Assembly (NCBI GenBank): GCA_019114015.1
Contig: DXGG01000159.1
Span: forward strand, 1-13,660
From: Candidatus Onthomorpha intestinigallinarum
GTDB taxonomy: Bacteria; Bacteroidota; Bacteroidia; Bacteroidales; P3
Direction of reading: 5' to 3'
DNA: 13,660 nt
Position numbers and translations under genes: made by a program. This document shows, in pieces, positions 7,024-13,126 of this stretch; the first letter of the stretch is position 1, and every line of letters begins with the position of its first letter. The notes below the pieces were generated by a model that was not told the origin of the DNA, did not search any database, and saw nothing but the letters and a program-made list of their open reading frames with translations.

Positions 7024-7054
7024 AAAAAAAAAGCCCCTGACGTAAAGGAGCTTT
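7024..7054 (-). terminator. Rho-independent terminator after rpsT
   Basis: On the minus strand AAAGCTCCT (7054-7046) pairs with AGGGGCTTT (7038-7030) around a 7-base loop, with one G-T pair, followed by a T-run reaching 7024. It ends 15 bases before the tatD start codon. Confidence 0.85.
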
Positions 7055-7077
7055 GTAATTTCTTTCAGATAAATTGT

Positions 7078-7332
7078 CTAACCAAGCTTAACCAGTCTTT
7101 TCATACACTTTGATTTCAAATTGGCCGCTTTATTTTTATGTATTACGGATCTTTTTGCCAATTTGTCTATCTGAGAAACCAACTTAGGCAGTTTTGCAGC
7201 GGCTTCTTCCTTATTTTCTGTCAATCTGAAATCTTTCAATGCATTACGCATGGTCTTTGCATAATAACGATTGGCTATTCTCTTCCTTTCATTAGAACGA
7301 ATTCTTTTCTTTGCGCTTTTGTGATTTGCCAT
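7078..7332 (-). CDS. rpsT: 30S ribosomal protein S20
   Basis: S20 binds 16S rRNA early in assembly of the small ribosomal subunit. The 84-residue protein starts MANHKSAKKRIRSNERKR and contains RYYAKTMRNALKDF and DKLAKRSVIHKNKAANLKSK, all typical of S20, and is very rich in Lys and Arg. I chose ATG at 7330-7332 because it gives the conserved MANHKSAKKR start; the TTG two codons upstream would add only Met-Lys. The gene begins 20 bases after the end of tRNA-Glu on the same strand, so it is most likely co-transcribed with the tRNA from the promoter at 7457-7487, and it ends in its own hairpin terminator. Confidence 0.97.
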   Translation of the reverse strand: MANHKSAKKRIRSNERKRIANRYYAKTMRNALKDFRLTENKEEAAAKLPKLVSQIDKLAKRSVIHKNKAANLKSKCMKRLVKLG

Positions 7333-7352
7333 TTTCAAATACTTTGTTTTTG

Positions 7353-7427
7353 TACCCCGTAGGGGATTCGAACCCCTGATTTCAAGAATGAAAATCTTGC
7401 GTCCTAGGCCAGCTAGACGAACGGGGC
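7353..7427 (-). tRNA. trnE: tRNA-Glu (anticodon TTC)
   Basis: The 75-base cloverleaf on the minus strand has acceptor stem GCCCCGT with ACGGGGT (the first pair is G-U). The anticodon stem-loop is CAAGA-TTTTCAT-TCTTG with TTC at 34-36, and the T arm is AGGGG-TTCGAAT-CCCCT. The discriminator is A and CCA is not encoded. It lies 20 bases ahead of rpsT behind a strong promoter, suggesting a joint transcript from which the tRNA is cut. Confidence 0.95.
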
Positions 7428-7456
7428 GTCTTATTACTACCTTTTTTTGACGGGTG

Positions 7457-7487
7457 CAAAATTACAACAAATTTCCGTCCCCGCAAA
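7457..7487 (-). promoter_or_regulatory. Promoter of tRNA-Glu and rpsT
   Basis: On the minus strand TTTG (7487-7484), 19 bases, then TAATTTTG (7464-7457) match both elements of the Bacteroidota promoter. The tRNA begins 29 bases after the -7 element. Confidence 0.8.
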
Positions 7488-7522
7488 TTTTTAATGAAAA
7501 AAGTAATAGGGAATTGTATCCT

Positions 7523-8179
7523 TTAGTCCTTATCTTGCTTAAACTCAAACCCTAATCTTTTGGCAGTAATCAGTTTTTTGCTTGCAGAATTCTGCCTTAT
7601 CTCCCCTACACTTATCGCCTTGACTTCATCGAAAGGCGGAGTAAGCAAATCGAAATTGTTCGCGTATTCCATGGAGGAAATTATAATGCCTGTTACGGAT
7701 TCCCTGTTTATTATGGATGTATTAAAACTGGAATACAACAAACCTACCTCCCTTTTCCCTTCGACAAAATAATGATTCTCCTTGTTTATGAACAGTCTCC
7801 CTATCAGATATCCTATATCGTTATCCCTGTTGTAGTCAAAAGAATCGGTAAGGAAATTGTATATGTTTATCATTCCGTTGAACGAACGCTCCTTGTCTTC
7901 CTTTATGTAAGGCAGTTTCATCACCTCGTGCTGTCTTGAAAACTCAAATACATTGGTATGCATGGTATAAATCAATATATCAGCACCGAATCTTATTTCA
8001 AACTCAAATTCTGACTTGTCCTTAAAGAAAAATTTCCCCGGATAATCCTTTGCCAGACCGTTTATTATTTCTCCTGCTATGGTCTTGAACATGACAAAAG
8101 CCTTTTTCGTATTGTCCAGAACCAAATCCAATAAAGCAGTCTTCTTGATTATCGCTTCTCCTAATTCCTTGTAATCCAT
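7523..8179 (-). CDS. Conserved protein of unknown function
   Basis: The 218-residue protein starts MDYKELGEAIIKKTALLDLV. It has no signal peptide and no membrane segment, so it is probably cytoplasmic. I recall close relatives in Bacteroidales (segments such as FGADILIYTMHTNVFEF, SFNGMINIYNFL, IGRLFINKENHYFVEGKREVG and FDLLTPPFDEVK look strongly conserved), always without a known function. I see no catalytic motif I can name. It lies directly after the ferredoxin gene, separated by a hairpin that ends 13 bases before its ATG. A -7-like TAGTTTTG overlaps the ferredoxin stop codon (8236-8243) and could give it its own transcript with the hairpin in the leader. Existence of the gene is sure, function unknown. 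Confidence 0.85.
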   Translation of the reverse strand: MDYKELGEAIIKKTALLDLVLDNTKKAFVMFKTIAGEIINGLAKDYPGKFFFKDKSEFEFEIRFGADILIYTMHTNVFEFSRQHEVMKLPYIKEDKERSFNGMINIYNFLTDSFDYNRDNDIGYLIGRLFINKENHYFVEGKREVGLLYSSFNTSIINRESVTGIIISSMEYANNFDLLTPPFDEVKAISVGEIRQNSASKKLITAKRLGFEFKQDKD

Positions 8180-8192
8180 AATGTCTTAAATT

Positions 8193-8220
8193 AAAAAGCC
8201 CCATGACTTGTCACAGGGCT
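8193..8220 (-). terminator. Hairpin terminator or attenuator between ferredoxin and the unknown gene
   Basis: On the minus strand AGCCCTGTGAC (8220-8210) pairs with GTCATGGGGCT (8207-8197) over 11 positions, including two G-T pairs, followed by T5 at 8197-8193. It follows the ferredoxin stop by 20 bases and precedes the next ATG by 13. Confidence 0.8.
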
Positions 8221-8235
8221 AATTTTTCCGCTCTC

Positions 8236-8243
8236 CAAAACTA
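8236..8243 (-). promoter_or_regulatory. Possible -7 promoter element within the ferredoxin stop region
   Basis: The minus strand reads TAGTTTTG, matching TAnnTTTG, with TAG being the ferredoxin stop codon. There is no TTTG at the -33 spacing. If used, the 8193-8220 hairpin would lie in the 5' leader of the unknown gene. Weak evidence. Confidence 0.25.
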
Positions 8244-8411
8244 TTCCTCTGGATGAATAGCTTCCATAGGGCATACATCAGCACATGTTCCACAATCAAC
8301 ACATTTGGAAGGATCTATCTTGTAGATGTCTCCTTCAGAGATTGCTCCTACAGGGCACTCGTCTATGCAAGTGCCGCAAGCTGCACAATTTTCAGAAATT
8401 TTATAAGCCAT
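8241..8411 (-). CDS. Small ferredoxin with two 4Fe-4S clusters
   Basis: This 56-residue cytoplasmic protein starts MAYKISENCAACGTCIDECP and contains two complete CxxCxxCxxxCP motifs: C9, C12, C15, C19 and C37, C40, C43, C47. That is the clostridial-type 2[4Fe-4S] ferredoxin, a low-potential one-electron carrier for enzymes such as pyruvate:ferredoxin oxidoreductase or hydrogenase, and it points to an anaerobic metabolism. Length and spacing are normal for the family, with no insertions. A good promoter lies 31 bases upstream and a hairpin terminator follows 20 bases after the stop, so it can be a single-gene transcript. It is divergent from the MORN-repeat gene across a roughly 500-base gap. 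Confidence 0.96.
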   Translation of the reverse strand: MAYKISENCAACGTCIDECPVGAISEGDIYKIDPSKCVDCGTCADVCPMEAIHPEE

Positions 8412-8442
8412 TACTTCTAATTTTTAGGGTTTATAACCGTTG

Positions 8443-8472
8443 CAAAGATAAAACATTCTACTTAATTACAAA
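8443..8472 (-). promoter_or_regulatory. Promoter of the ferredoxin gene
   Basis: On the minus strand TTTG (8472-8469), 18 bases, then TATCTTTG (8450-8443) match both Bacteroidota promoter elements, 31 bases before the ferredoxin ATG. Confidence 0.75.
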
Positions 8473-8632
8473 CCAATTTCCGGCAAAAAGTATCAGAAAA
8501 AATTTAAACTCCCATATACTCATCCGTACAGATAAAGGAATGTATGACTGACAGCCGTTCCACTGTATGATTGCATATGTTATTAACTGCCTATCGCACA
8601 GCACCTCACTGAAACTTGATTCTAAAAAAACG

Positions 8633-8653
8633 GATTCAGAAAAGAAAAAAACG
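8633..8653. repeat. 21-base sequence shared with the 3042-3086 terminator
   Basis: The 21 bases from GATTCAG to AAAACG are identical to the minus strand of 3069-3089, the right arm of the palindrome terminator plus flank. The bases just before it (8624-8632, A-run plus CG) repeat the end of the same unit, giving a partial tandem copy. The shared element is A-rich, so part of the match is low complexity. Confidence 0.5.
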
Positions 8654-8671
8654 AAACAAAGTTTCATTTCG
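8641..8671 (-). terminator. Weak hairpin with T-run
   Basis: On the minus strand GAAAC-TTT-GTTTC (8665-8653), optionally extended by outer CGAAA/TTTCG pairing, is followed by a T-rich run to 8641. It is AT-rich and short-stemmed, and no sure gene precedes it on this strand. Confidence 0.35.
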
Positions 8672-8880
8672 ACGAATCTTTGTTCCATCCCAAGATGTTG
8701 AAAATCCCTTTTTCAAGTCACAACTGATATTCGTCCACAATGTACGCTTCCACAATCGGATTCATGCTTTATTCTTCAAAACCTCCGCAACAGTATATCC
8801 GATAAGCAATCGGACTGCATATTGACCGGAAACGGTAATGATATACATTGACAGGAATGTGTGTTTCATGGTGTCCGATT

Positions 8881-8910
8881 TTTGAAAATCACATAAAATG
8901 ACTAACTTTG
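8881..8910 (+). promoter_or_regulatory. Promoter of the MORN-repeat gene pair
   Basis: TTTG (8881-8884), 18 bases, then TAACTTTG (8903-8910) match both Bacteroidota elements. The predicted start of transcription, around 8917, excludes the upstream ATG at 8898 and supports translation from 8937. The -33 element lies in a small inverted repeat GATTTT-TG-AAAATC (8877-8890), which might be an operator; that is speculative. Confidence 0.7.
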
Positions 8911-8936
8911 CCGTCTTGAAACATAAATCATTACTT

Positions 8937-9665
8937 ATGAAAAAATTATTTTCATTGGCATCGTTGGCAGTTTTGTTCACGTTCGTCTTATCCTGTTCGA
9001 CAAATCAGGAGGAAATTGTCGAAAAATATGAAAACGGCAATCCTAAGACCATATACATCTATAAAACGGACAAAAAACAAAGAATCAAAACGGCCGAGGA
9101 AAGGCTTTACGAAAACGGAAAAAGGAGAATGTACGGTAAGTATGACAACGACAAACGCACTGGCAAATGGGAGTTCTGTTTTTCCAACGGAGAGTTGTTC
9201 GCACGGGCCGATTTCACAAACAGTCCCACAGGTTCGGGATGGGAAGTTTACGATACAAATGGAGAAAATTTGGTAACAAAAGACGACAAGGTGTTGGAAT
9301 TGCATTTTGCCGAAGACGGAGGATTGTGTGACGTAAAGATAAAAAAGGGTGAGGGGGAAATCTTTTACAAGTTCTTTGAATCATTCAAGCCTTGCATAGT
9401 ATCCGAAATGAAAGGCAACATTCCGAACGGGAAAACCACCTCATGGTTCGAAAACGGTCAAATCAACTCCAGCTATCATTATAAGGACGGCATACAGGAC
9501 AAGGAATACAAGGTATATACCGAGGAAGGCAAGACCCTTATCAAAGGACAATACGACATGGGTACGAAGGTAGGGAAGTGGGAATATTTTCTGAGCGACG
9601 GTTCGCCTGCGGGAACGGAAATATACGATGTTGACGGCACATTGCTCAAAGGCAGGAATGAATGA
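8937..9665 (+). CDS. MORN-repeat lipoprotein
   Basis: The 242-residue protein begins MKKLFSLASLAVLFTFVLSC, a lipoprotein signal with acylated Cys20, so it should be anchored in the periplasm or outer membrane. The mature part is built from MORN-type (YwqK-like) repeats, short beta-hairpins of the form 'YENGKxxxxGxYxxDKRxGKWxFxxxNGxL'. Clear copies are near EKYENGNPKTIYIYK, LYENGKRRMYGKYDNDKRTG, TSWFENGQINSSYHYKDG and TLIKGQYDMGTKVGKWEYF. Such repeats are common in Bacteroidota lipoproteins and are thought to mediate binding; no specific role is known here. An in-frame ATG at 8898 was rejected because it lies upstream of the promoter's -7 element and would bury the signal peptide. The next gene starts 4 bases after the stop, so the two form one transcript. 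Confidence 0.85.
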   Translation: MKKLFSLASLAVLFTFVLSCSTNQEEIVEKYENGNPKTIYIYKTDKKQRIKTAEERLYENGKRRMYGKYDNDKRTGKWEFCFSNGELFARADFTNSPTGSGWEVYDTNGENLVTKDDKVLELHFAEDGGLCDVKIKKGEGEIFYKFFESFKPCIVSEMKGNIPNGKTTSWFENGQINSSYHYKDGIQDKEYKVYTEEGKTLIKGQYDMGTKVGKWEYFLSDGSPAGTEIYDVDGTLLKGRNE

Positions 9666-9669
9666 TGTC

Positions 9670-10242
9670 ATGAAAAAAGCGATTGTCTTCACATTCTGTA
9701 TTTTTACCGTGTTCATAATGCAGGCACAATCTCTGTACGACAGGATTACTGCAACAAACAAAGACGGTGAAAACAATTATGTTTATGTTTTGTCTTCGAA
9801 AGATAGCCTACGTATCGCAAAAGACAAAATCGATGGCAGGGAATGCCTGAAAATAGGACCATGGCAATATTCCGCTTCCAACATAGACGAGAGCCTTAGT
9901 CATGAAGTGTATTTCAATGCGAAAGAGAAGAAAAAAATATTGCTGATAAACAAGCGTGAAGAGGTCAGTTTGGGTATGGATGTTTTTGTAATTGAAAACG
10001 GGAAGATAAGTTTTCTCGGCTTCATGCCTGTGGCTGCCTACACTAGAGAGGACAGCGAAAGGATGGATTACAACAGCATATTGCCCTATGTGTCCATTGT
10101 TAAGATATCGAACAGACTTGTTTTTTCATTTGAAACACCTCTTGTCGTACTGTATCCGTTGGGCGACCTGGAAGAAATTCTTGACGGTAGAAACGTATTC
10201 TATACGTATTCCGACGGCGTAATGGAGTTGAACAAAAACTGA
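9670..10242 (+). CDS. Secreted protein of unknown function
   Basis: The 190-residue protein starts MKKAIVFTFCIFTVFIMQAQ, a signal peptide whose likely cleavage (MQA/QS) leaves an N-terminal Gln, common in Bacteroidota. The mature protein of about 172 residues has no cysteine except in HxGRECLKIGPW-like context (one Cys in GRECLK) and appears beta-rich (VYVLSSKDSLRIAK, KILLINKREEVSLGMDVFVI, SIVKISNRLVFSFETPLVVLY). I recognise no family and no catalytic motif. Its start follows the MORN gene's stop by 4 bases; the in-frame upstream starts (9628, 9658) lie inside that gene and would spoil the signal peptide. A bidirectional hairpin terminator follows 8 bases after the stop. Being paired with the MORN lipoprotein suggests a joint envelope function, which is inference. 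Confidence 0.72.
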   Translation: MKKAIVFTFCIFTVFIMQAQSLYDRITATNKDGENNYVYVLSSKDSLRIAKDKIDGRECLKIGPWQYSASNIDESLSHEVYFNAKEKKKILLINKREEVSLGMDVFVIENGKISFLGFMPVAAYTREDSERMDYNSILPYVSIVKISNRLVFSFETPLVVLYPLGDLEEILDGRNVFYTYSDGVMELNKN

Positions 10243-10250
10243 AAGGAACA

Positions 10251-10295
10251 AAAAAGGCATTGTCTGCATTCAATAATGTCCGACAACGCCTTTTT
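10251..10295. terminator. Bidirectional terminator between convergent operons
   Basis: AAAAAGGC (10251-10258) pairs with GCCTTTTT (10288-10295), continuing after one mismatch into TTGTC/GACAA and an inner CATT-CAAT-AATG. It has an A-run on one side and a T-run on the other, so it can end both the MORN pair (plus) and the clpP operon (minus). Confidence 0.88.
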
Positions 10296-10312
10296 ATCAA
10301 TAGGACAAGACT

Positions 10313-11002
10313 CTATTTTTTGCTTCTTACCAATATTTCGTCTATCATTCCGTATGCCAATGCTTCTTTTGCCGTCATCCAATAATCCCTGTCGCTGTCT
10401 TTTTCGACTTTCTTGACCGACTGTCCCGAATGCTTGGATATTATACTGTACAATTCATTCTTCGTCTTTATTATCTCACGGGCCGCAATCTCTATATCCG
10501 AAGCCTGACCTTCAGCTCCTCCGAGCGGTTGGTGAATCATTATCTTGGCATGTTCCAAAGCAGTGCGTTTTTTCGGAGCTCCGGCACACAAAAGCACCGA
10601 TCCCATGGATGCGGCCAAACCGGTACAAATCGTAGCGACGTCAGGCTTTATGTATTGCATTGTGTCATATATGCCGAGTCCCGCATTGACATATCCTCCC
10701 GGCGTATTGAGATATATTTGTATGTCAGTCTGTGAATCTACGCTTTCCAAAAACAAAAGCTGAGCTTGTATTATATTGGCGACATCATCATCTATTTCAG
10801 TACCCAGAAATATTATACGCTCCATCATCAACCTTGAAAAAACATCCATTTGAGCCACATTCAACTGACGTTCTTCTATAATCGTCGGATTTATATATGC
10901 GCTTCTGGTTGAACTTATCCTGGCATACTTGTCAAAAGTGATACTGCTTATACCTCTATGCTTTACAGCATATAATCTGAATTCCTTATTAAAATCTTTC
11001 AT
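10313..11002 (-). CDS. clpP: ATP-dependent Clp protease proteolytic subunit
   Basis: ClpP is the serine peptidase core that degrades proteins unfolded by ClpX or other Clp ATPases in the cytoplasm. The 229-residue protein has the full catalytic triad: S132 in TGLAASMGSVLL, H157 in KIMIHQPLGG and D206 in DSDRDYWMTAKEA. The processing/handle regions FLGTEIDD and NTPGGYVNAGLGIYDTMQYI are also typical. The N-terminal 30 or so residues before the core fit the length of Bacteroidota ClpP. The ATG lies 4 bases after the stop codon of the polyprenyl synthase gene and is the last gene before the bidirectional terminator. In many Bacteroidota clpP sits between tig and clpX; neither is here, so this copy is transcribed with isoprenoid and polysaccharide genes. 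Confidence 0.97.
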   Translation of the reverse strand: MKDFNKEFRLYAVKHRGISSITFDKYARISSTRSAYINPTIIEERQLNVAQMDVFSRLMMERIIFLGTEIDDDVANIIQAQLLFLESVDSQTDIQIYLNTPGGYVNAGLGIYDTMQYIKPDVATICTGLAASMGSVLLCAGAPKKRTALEHAKIMIHQPLGGAEGQASDIEIAAREIIKTKNELYSIISKHSGQSVKKVEKDSDRDYWMTAKEALAYGMIDEILVRSKK

Positions 11003-11006
11003 ATCT

Positions 11007-11981
11007 TTATTTGTTTCTGTTTATCAATTTTTCGGCGAAAAGGTACAGGTTATGCTTACGGGATTCAACCACATCCATCTCCTCCAATGCCTTCAATGCT
11101 GTTTCGTAATGTTTGTTCATCAACTGTTTTGCGTAAGACCTTATCTCAAGCGATTCATATATGGCCTTTACACTGTCTTCCTTTTCCTTTCTGTCAAAAG
11201 ACCGCAATGAGAACAAACGCAACAATTCCTTTCTTTGCTCTTCGCTTGCCACTTCCAACGCTTTCAGATACAAAAAAGTCTTTTTGTTATCCGCTATATC
11301 TGTCCCCGTAACCTTGCCAAACTCTTCCAAATCGCTCCAACAATCAAATATATCATCCTGAATCTGAAAGGCAATGCCTATGTTCTGACCGAAGATTCTC
11401 AATTTCTCCAGATCATCTCGGCCGCAACCGGCCACAACAGCTCCTAAAGACAAGGCGGTTGAAAGCAAGACACCCGTCTTCAGCCTTATCATCTCAAGAT
11501 ATTGCTCTATCGTAACATCATTCCTTGTCTCGAATTCCATGTCGTAAGCCTGCCCTTCACACACCTCTATGGAACCTTGCAGCATAATCCCCACGAGTTC
11601 GGATATCTTGTCCTTGTCACATTCATACAGGTAAGTAAAAGCTTTTGCAAACATGGTATCGCCTGAAAGAATTGCGGAATTGGTCCCGTATGTTTTGAAA
11701 ACAGTCGGTTTGCCCCTCCTTAGAGGTGAATTGTCCATTATGTCATCGTGCAAAAGCGTGAAATTGTGCAGCATTTCCACTGCAACCGCTGCGGGCTTGG
11801 CCCGTTCCATGTCTGCGCCGAACATTTCCGCCGCAATCAATGTCAACAACGGTCTTATTCTTTTGCCTCTCTGTCTGAGCGAATAGTCTATCGGCTCATA
11901 CAATATGAAAGGCTCCTTGCAATAAACCCTACTGTCCACAGCCTCTATCGCCCCCTGCTGTAATTCTTCAAAAGTATGCAT
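11007..11981 (-). CDS. Polyprenyl diphosphate synthase (short-chain type, farnesyl/geranylgeranyl-like)
   Basis: The enzyme condenses isopentenyl diphosphate with an allylic diphosphate to make a longer isoprenoid chain, for quinones or for the lipid carrier precursor. Both Asp-rich motifs are present: DDIMD (79-83, in LLHDDIMDNSPLRRGK) and DDIFD (209-213, in QIQDDIFDCWSD). GGKRIRP-like RGKRIRPLL and AILSGDTMF are also typical. Length, 324 residues, is normal. A Phe five residues before the first motif argues for a short product, but chain length cannot be fixed from sequence. I chose ATG at 11979-11981 because it gives the MHTFEEL start seen in relatives and has GAGAGG three bases upstream; the ATG at 12006-12008 would overlap the epimerase gene by 10 bases. 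It sits between the epimerase (17 bases upstream) and clpP. Confidence 0.92.
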   Translation of the reverse strand: MHTFEELQQGAIEAVDSRVYCKEPFILYEPIDYSLRQRGKRIRPLLTLIAAEMFGADMERAKPAAVAVEMLHNFTLLHDDIMDNSPLRRGKPTVFKTYGTNSAILSGDTMFAKAFTYLYECDKDKISELVGIMLQGSIEVCEGQAYDMEFETRNDVTIEQYLEMIRLKTGVLLSTALSLGAVVAGCGRDDLEKLRIFGQNIGIAFQIQDDIFDCWSDLEEFGKVTGTDIADNKKTFLYLKALEVASEEQRKELLRLFSLRSFDRKEKEDSVKAIYESLEIRSYAKQLMNKHYETALKALEEMDVVESRKHNLYLFAEKLINRNK

Positions 11982-11998
11982 ATTCCTCTCGTTTGTTT

Positions 11999-13126
11999 CT
12001 AAATACATTCCAATATTTTTTTACACATGAATTCCGCAGCATGACCGTCTCCAAAGATTTCAGGATAATCCTTAGGCGGATTCTCAAGATAATATCCGGA
12101 TTTGTCAACTATCAGGTCAAAATCCGCATCACATATTGCGGCATTGCCGTTTTCCACTATCTCGACCCATTCGGTCTGAGGCCTAAGAATGATACAAGGC
12201 TTCTTAAGAAAATAAGCCTCTTTCTGCACTCCGCCCGAATCGGTAATTATCATGCTTGCAGAGGTTTCCAAATAAATCATATCCAAAAAGGATACCGGGT
12301 CAATAATGTCTATGTTGTCGTTTGAATGCAAAACCTCGACAAAATCCTTCCCCAACATAATCGGCAGCATCTTTTTCGTGCGCGGATGAAGAGGCAGAAC
12401 TATTCTTATATGTCTTGACATCTCGATTATGGCCCTGAAAATCGACGACAGTCTTTGAGAATCATCCGTATTGTTGTTGCGATGTATGGTACAAAGAACA
12501 AAATCCTTTCCGTAAATATCTTGTTTGCAAGGCATTGACTTCACCTTTCGGGAAAAATAAAGCGTATTGTCATACATTATGTCCCCGCAATGATATATAT
12601 TAGGCTGATTTACAGTAGCCTTATCATGCAGTTGCGGAGAGAATCCTTCCTTTAGAAGATTATTGTAGCCTGCATAAGTAGGTGAAAACAAAAGTGTTGA
12701 GCAGTGATCGCACATGATACGGTTTATTTCCTCGGGCATGTTCTTGTCAAACGAACGCAGTCCGGCCTCTATGTGAATCACGGGTATATGAATTTTGCTT
12801 GCGGCTATCGCTCCGGCCAAAGTGGAATTGGTGTCCCCGTACAGAACGACGGCATGTGGCTTTTCAGTTTCCAGAACATGTTCTATGCCCTCCGTCATCC
12901 TTGCAGTCTGTACTCCGTGACTGCCGCTGCCTACCGCAAGATTGTATTTCGGCAAAGGTATTTCCAATTCCCTGAAAAAAACCTCCGACATGTTCTCGTC
13001 ATAGTGTTGTCCGGTATGCACTATCGTTTCTTCTATGCTGTCGGAAAAACACTCCCTTATCGCCCTGCTCAAGGCCGAAGCCTTTATGATTTGAGGCCGG
13101 GCACCGACTATGGTGACTATTCTCAT
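11999..13126 (-). CDS. wecB: Non-hydrolysing UDP-sugar 2-epimerase (WecB/WbpI family)
   Basis: The 375-residue protein belongs to the GT-B-fold family that inverts C2 of UDP-GlcNAc (to UDP-ManNAc) or of related UDP-diacetamido sugars for surface polysaccharide synthesis. Seen motifs: VGARPQIIKA (7-16), HTGQHYD (37-43), YGDTNSTLAG (96-105), HIEAGLRSF (118-126), MPEEINR (130-136), TDSGGVQKEA (295-304) and LRPQTEWVE (314-322). The GARPQ start (instead of GTRPE) and the TEWVE block resemble the WbpI subgroup, which acts on UDP-2,3-diacetamido glucuronate, so the exact substrate is uncertain. The HRxEN motif reads HRNNN (215-219), with Asn218 where Glu is usual. The ATG overlaps the stop of the upstream glycosyltransferase (ATGA), showing coupled translation. 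The symbol is a family name. Confidence 0.9.
   Translation of the reverse strand: MRIVTIVGARPQIIKASALSRAIRECFSDSIEETIVHTGQHYDENMSEVFFRELEIPLPKYNLAVGSGSHGVQTARMTEGIEHVLETEKPHAVVLYGDTNSTLAGAIAASKIHIPVIHIEAGLRSFDKNMPEEINRIMCDHCSTLLFSPTYAGYNNLLKEGFSPQLHDKATVNQPNIYHCGDIMYDNTLYFSRKVKSMPCKQDIYGKDFVLCTIHRNNNTDDSQRLSSIFRAIIEMSRHIRIVLPLHPRTKKMLPIMLGKDFVEVLHSNDNIDIIDPVSFLDMIYLETSASMIITDSGGVQKEAYFLKKPCIILRPQTEWVEIVENGNAAICDADFDLIVDKSGYYLENPPKDYPEIFGDGHAAEFMCKKILECI

Larger units (their letters stand above)
8473..8880. other. About 400 bases without a convincing gene
   Basis: Open frames here are short and lack conserved motifs. On the minus strand a 35-codon frame (8762-8869, starting MKHTFLSMYIITVSGQYAVR) has a hydrophobic stretch and is followed about 90 bases later by a weak hairpin with a T-run, so a tiny unit or gene remnant is possible but unproven. 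A CCGAT-AAGCA-ATCGG stem-loop lies at 8800-8814. A sequence shared with the 3042-3086 terminator lies at 8633-8653. I see no RNA family I can name. Confidence 0.5.

Noticed and set aside
8458..8688. 76-codon minus-strand frame
   Set aside because: It overlaps the ferredoxin promoter and a terminator-like repeat, and its sequence is dominated by Phe/Ser/Val without a motif.
8753..8820. Repeated CAATCGGA words as a possible CRISPR or iteron array
   Set aside because: There are only two short copies with irregular spacing and no longer shared unit; too little for an array or origin.
8898..8936. Upstream ATG as start of the MORN lipoprotein
   Set aside because: The -7 promoter element overlaps these codons, and a 13-residue extension would disrupt a clean lipoprotein signal that begins at 8937.
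8762..8980. 72-codon minus-strand frame opposite the MORN gene start
   Set aside because: Its first half is antisense to the promoter and signal peptide of the MORN gene. Only the 35-codon end (8762-8869) could be independent, and it matches nothing I know, so I did not call a gene.
9628..9669. Upstream starts for the secreted protein
   Set aside because: They lie inside the MORN gene; the ATG at 9670 gives a standard signal peptide.
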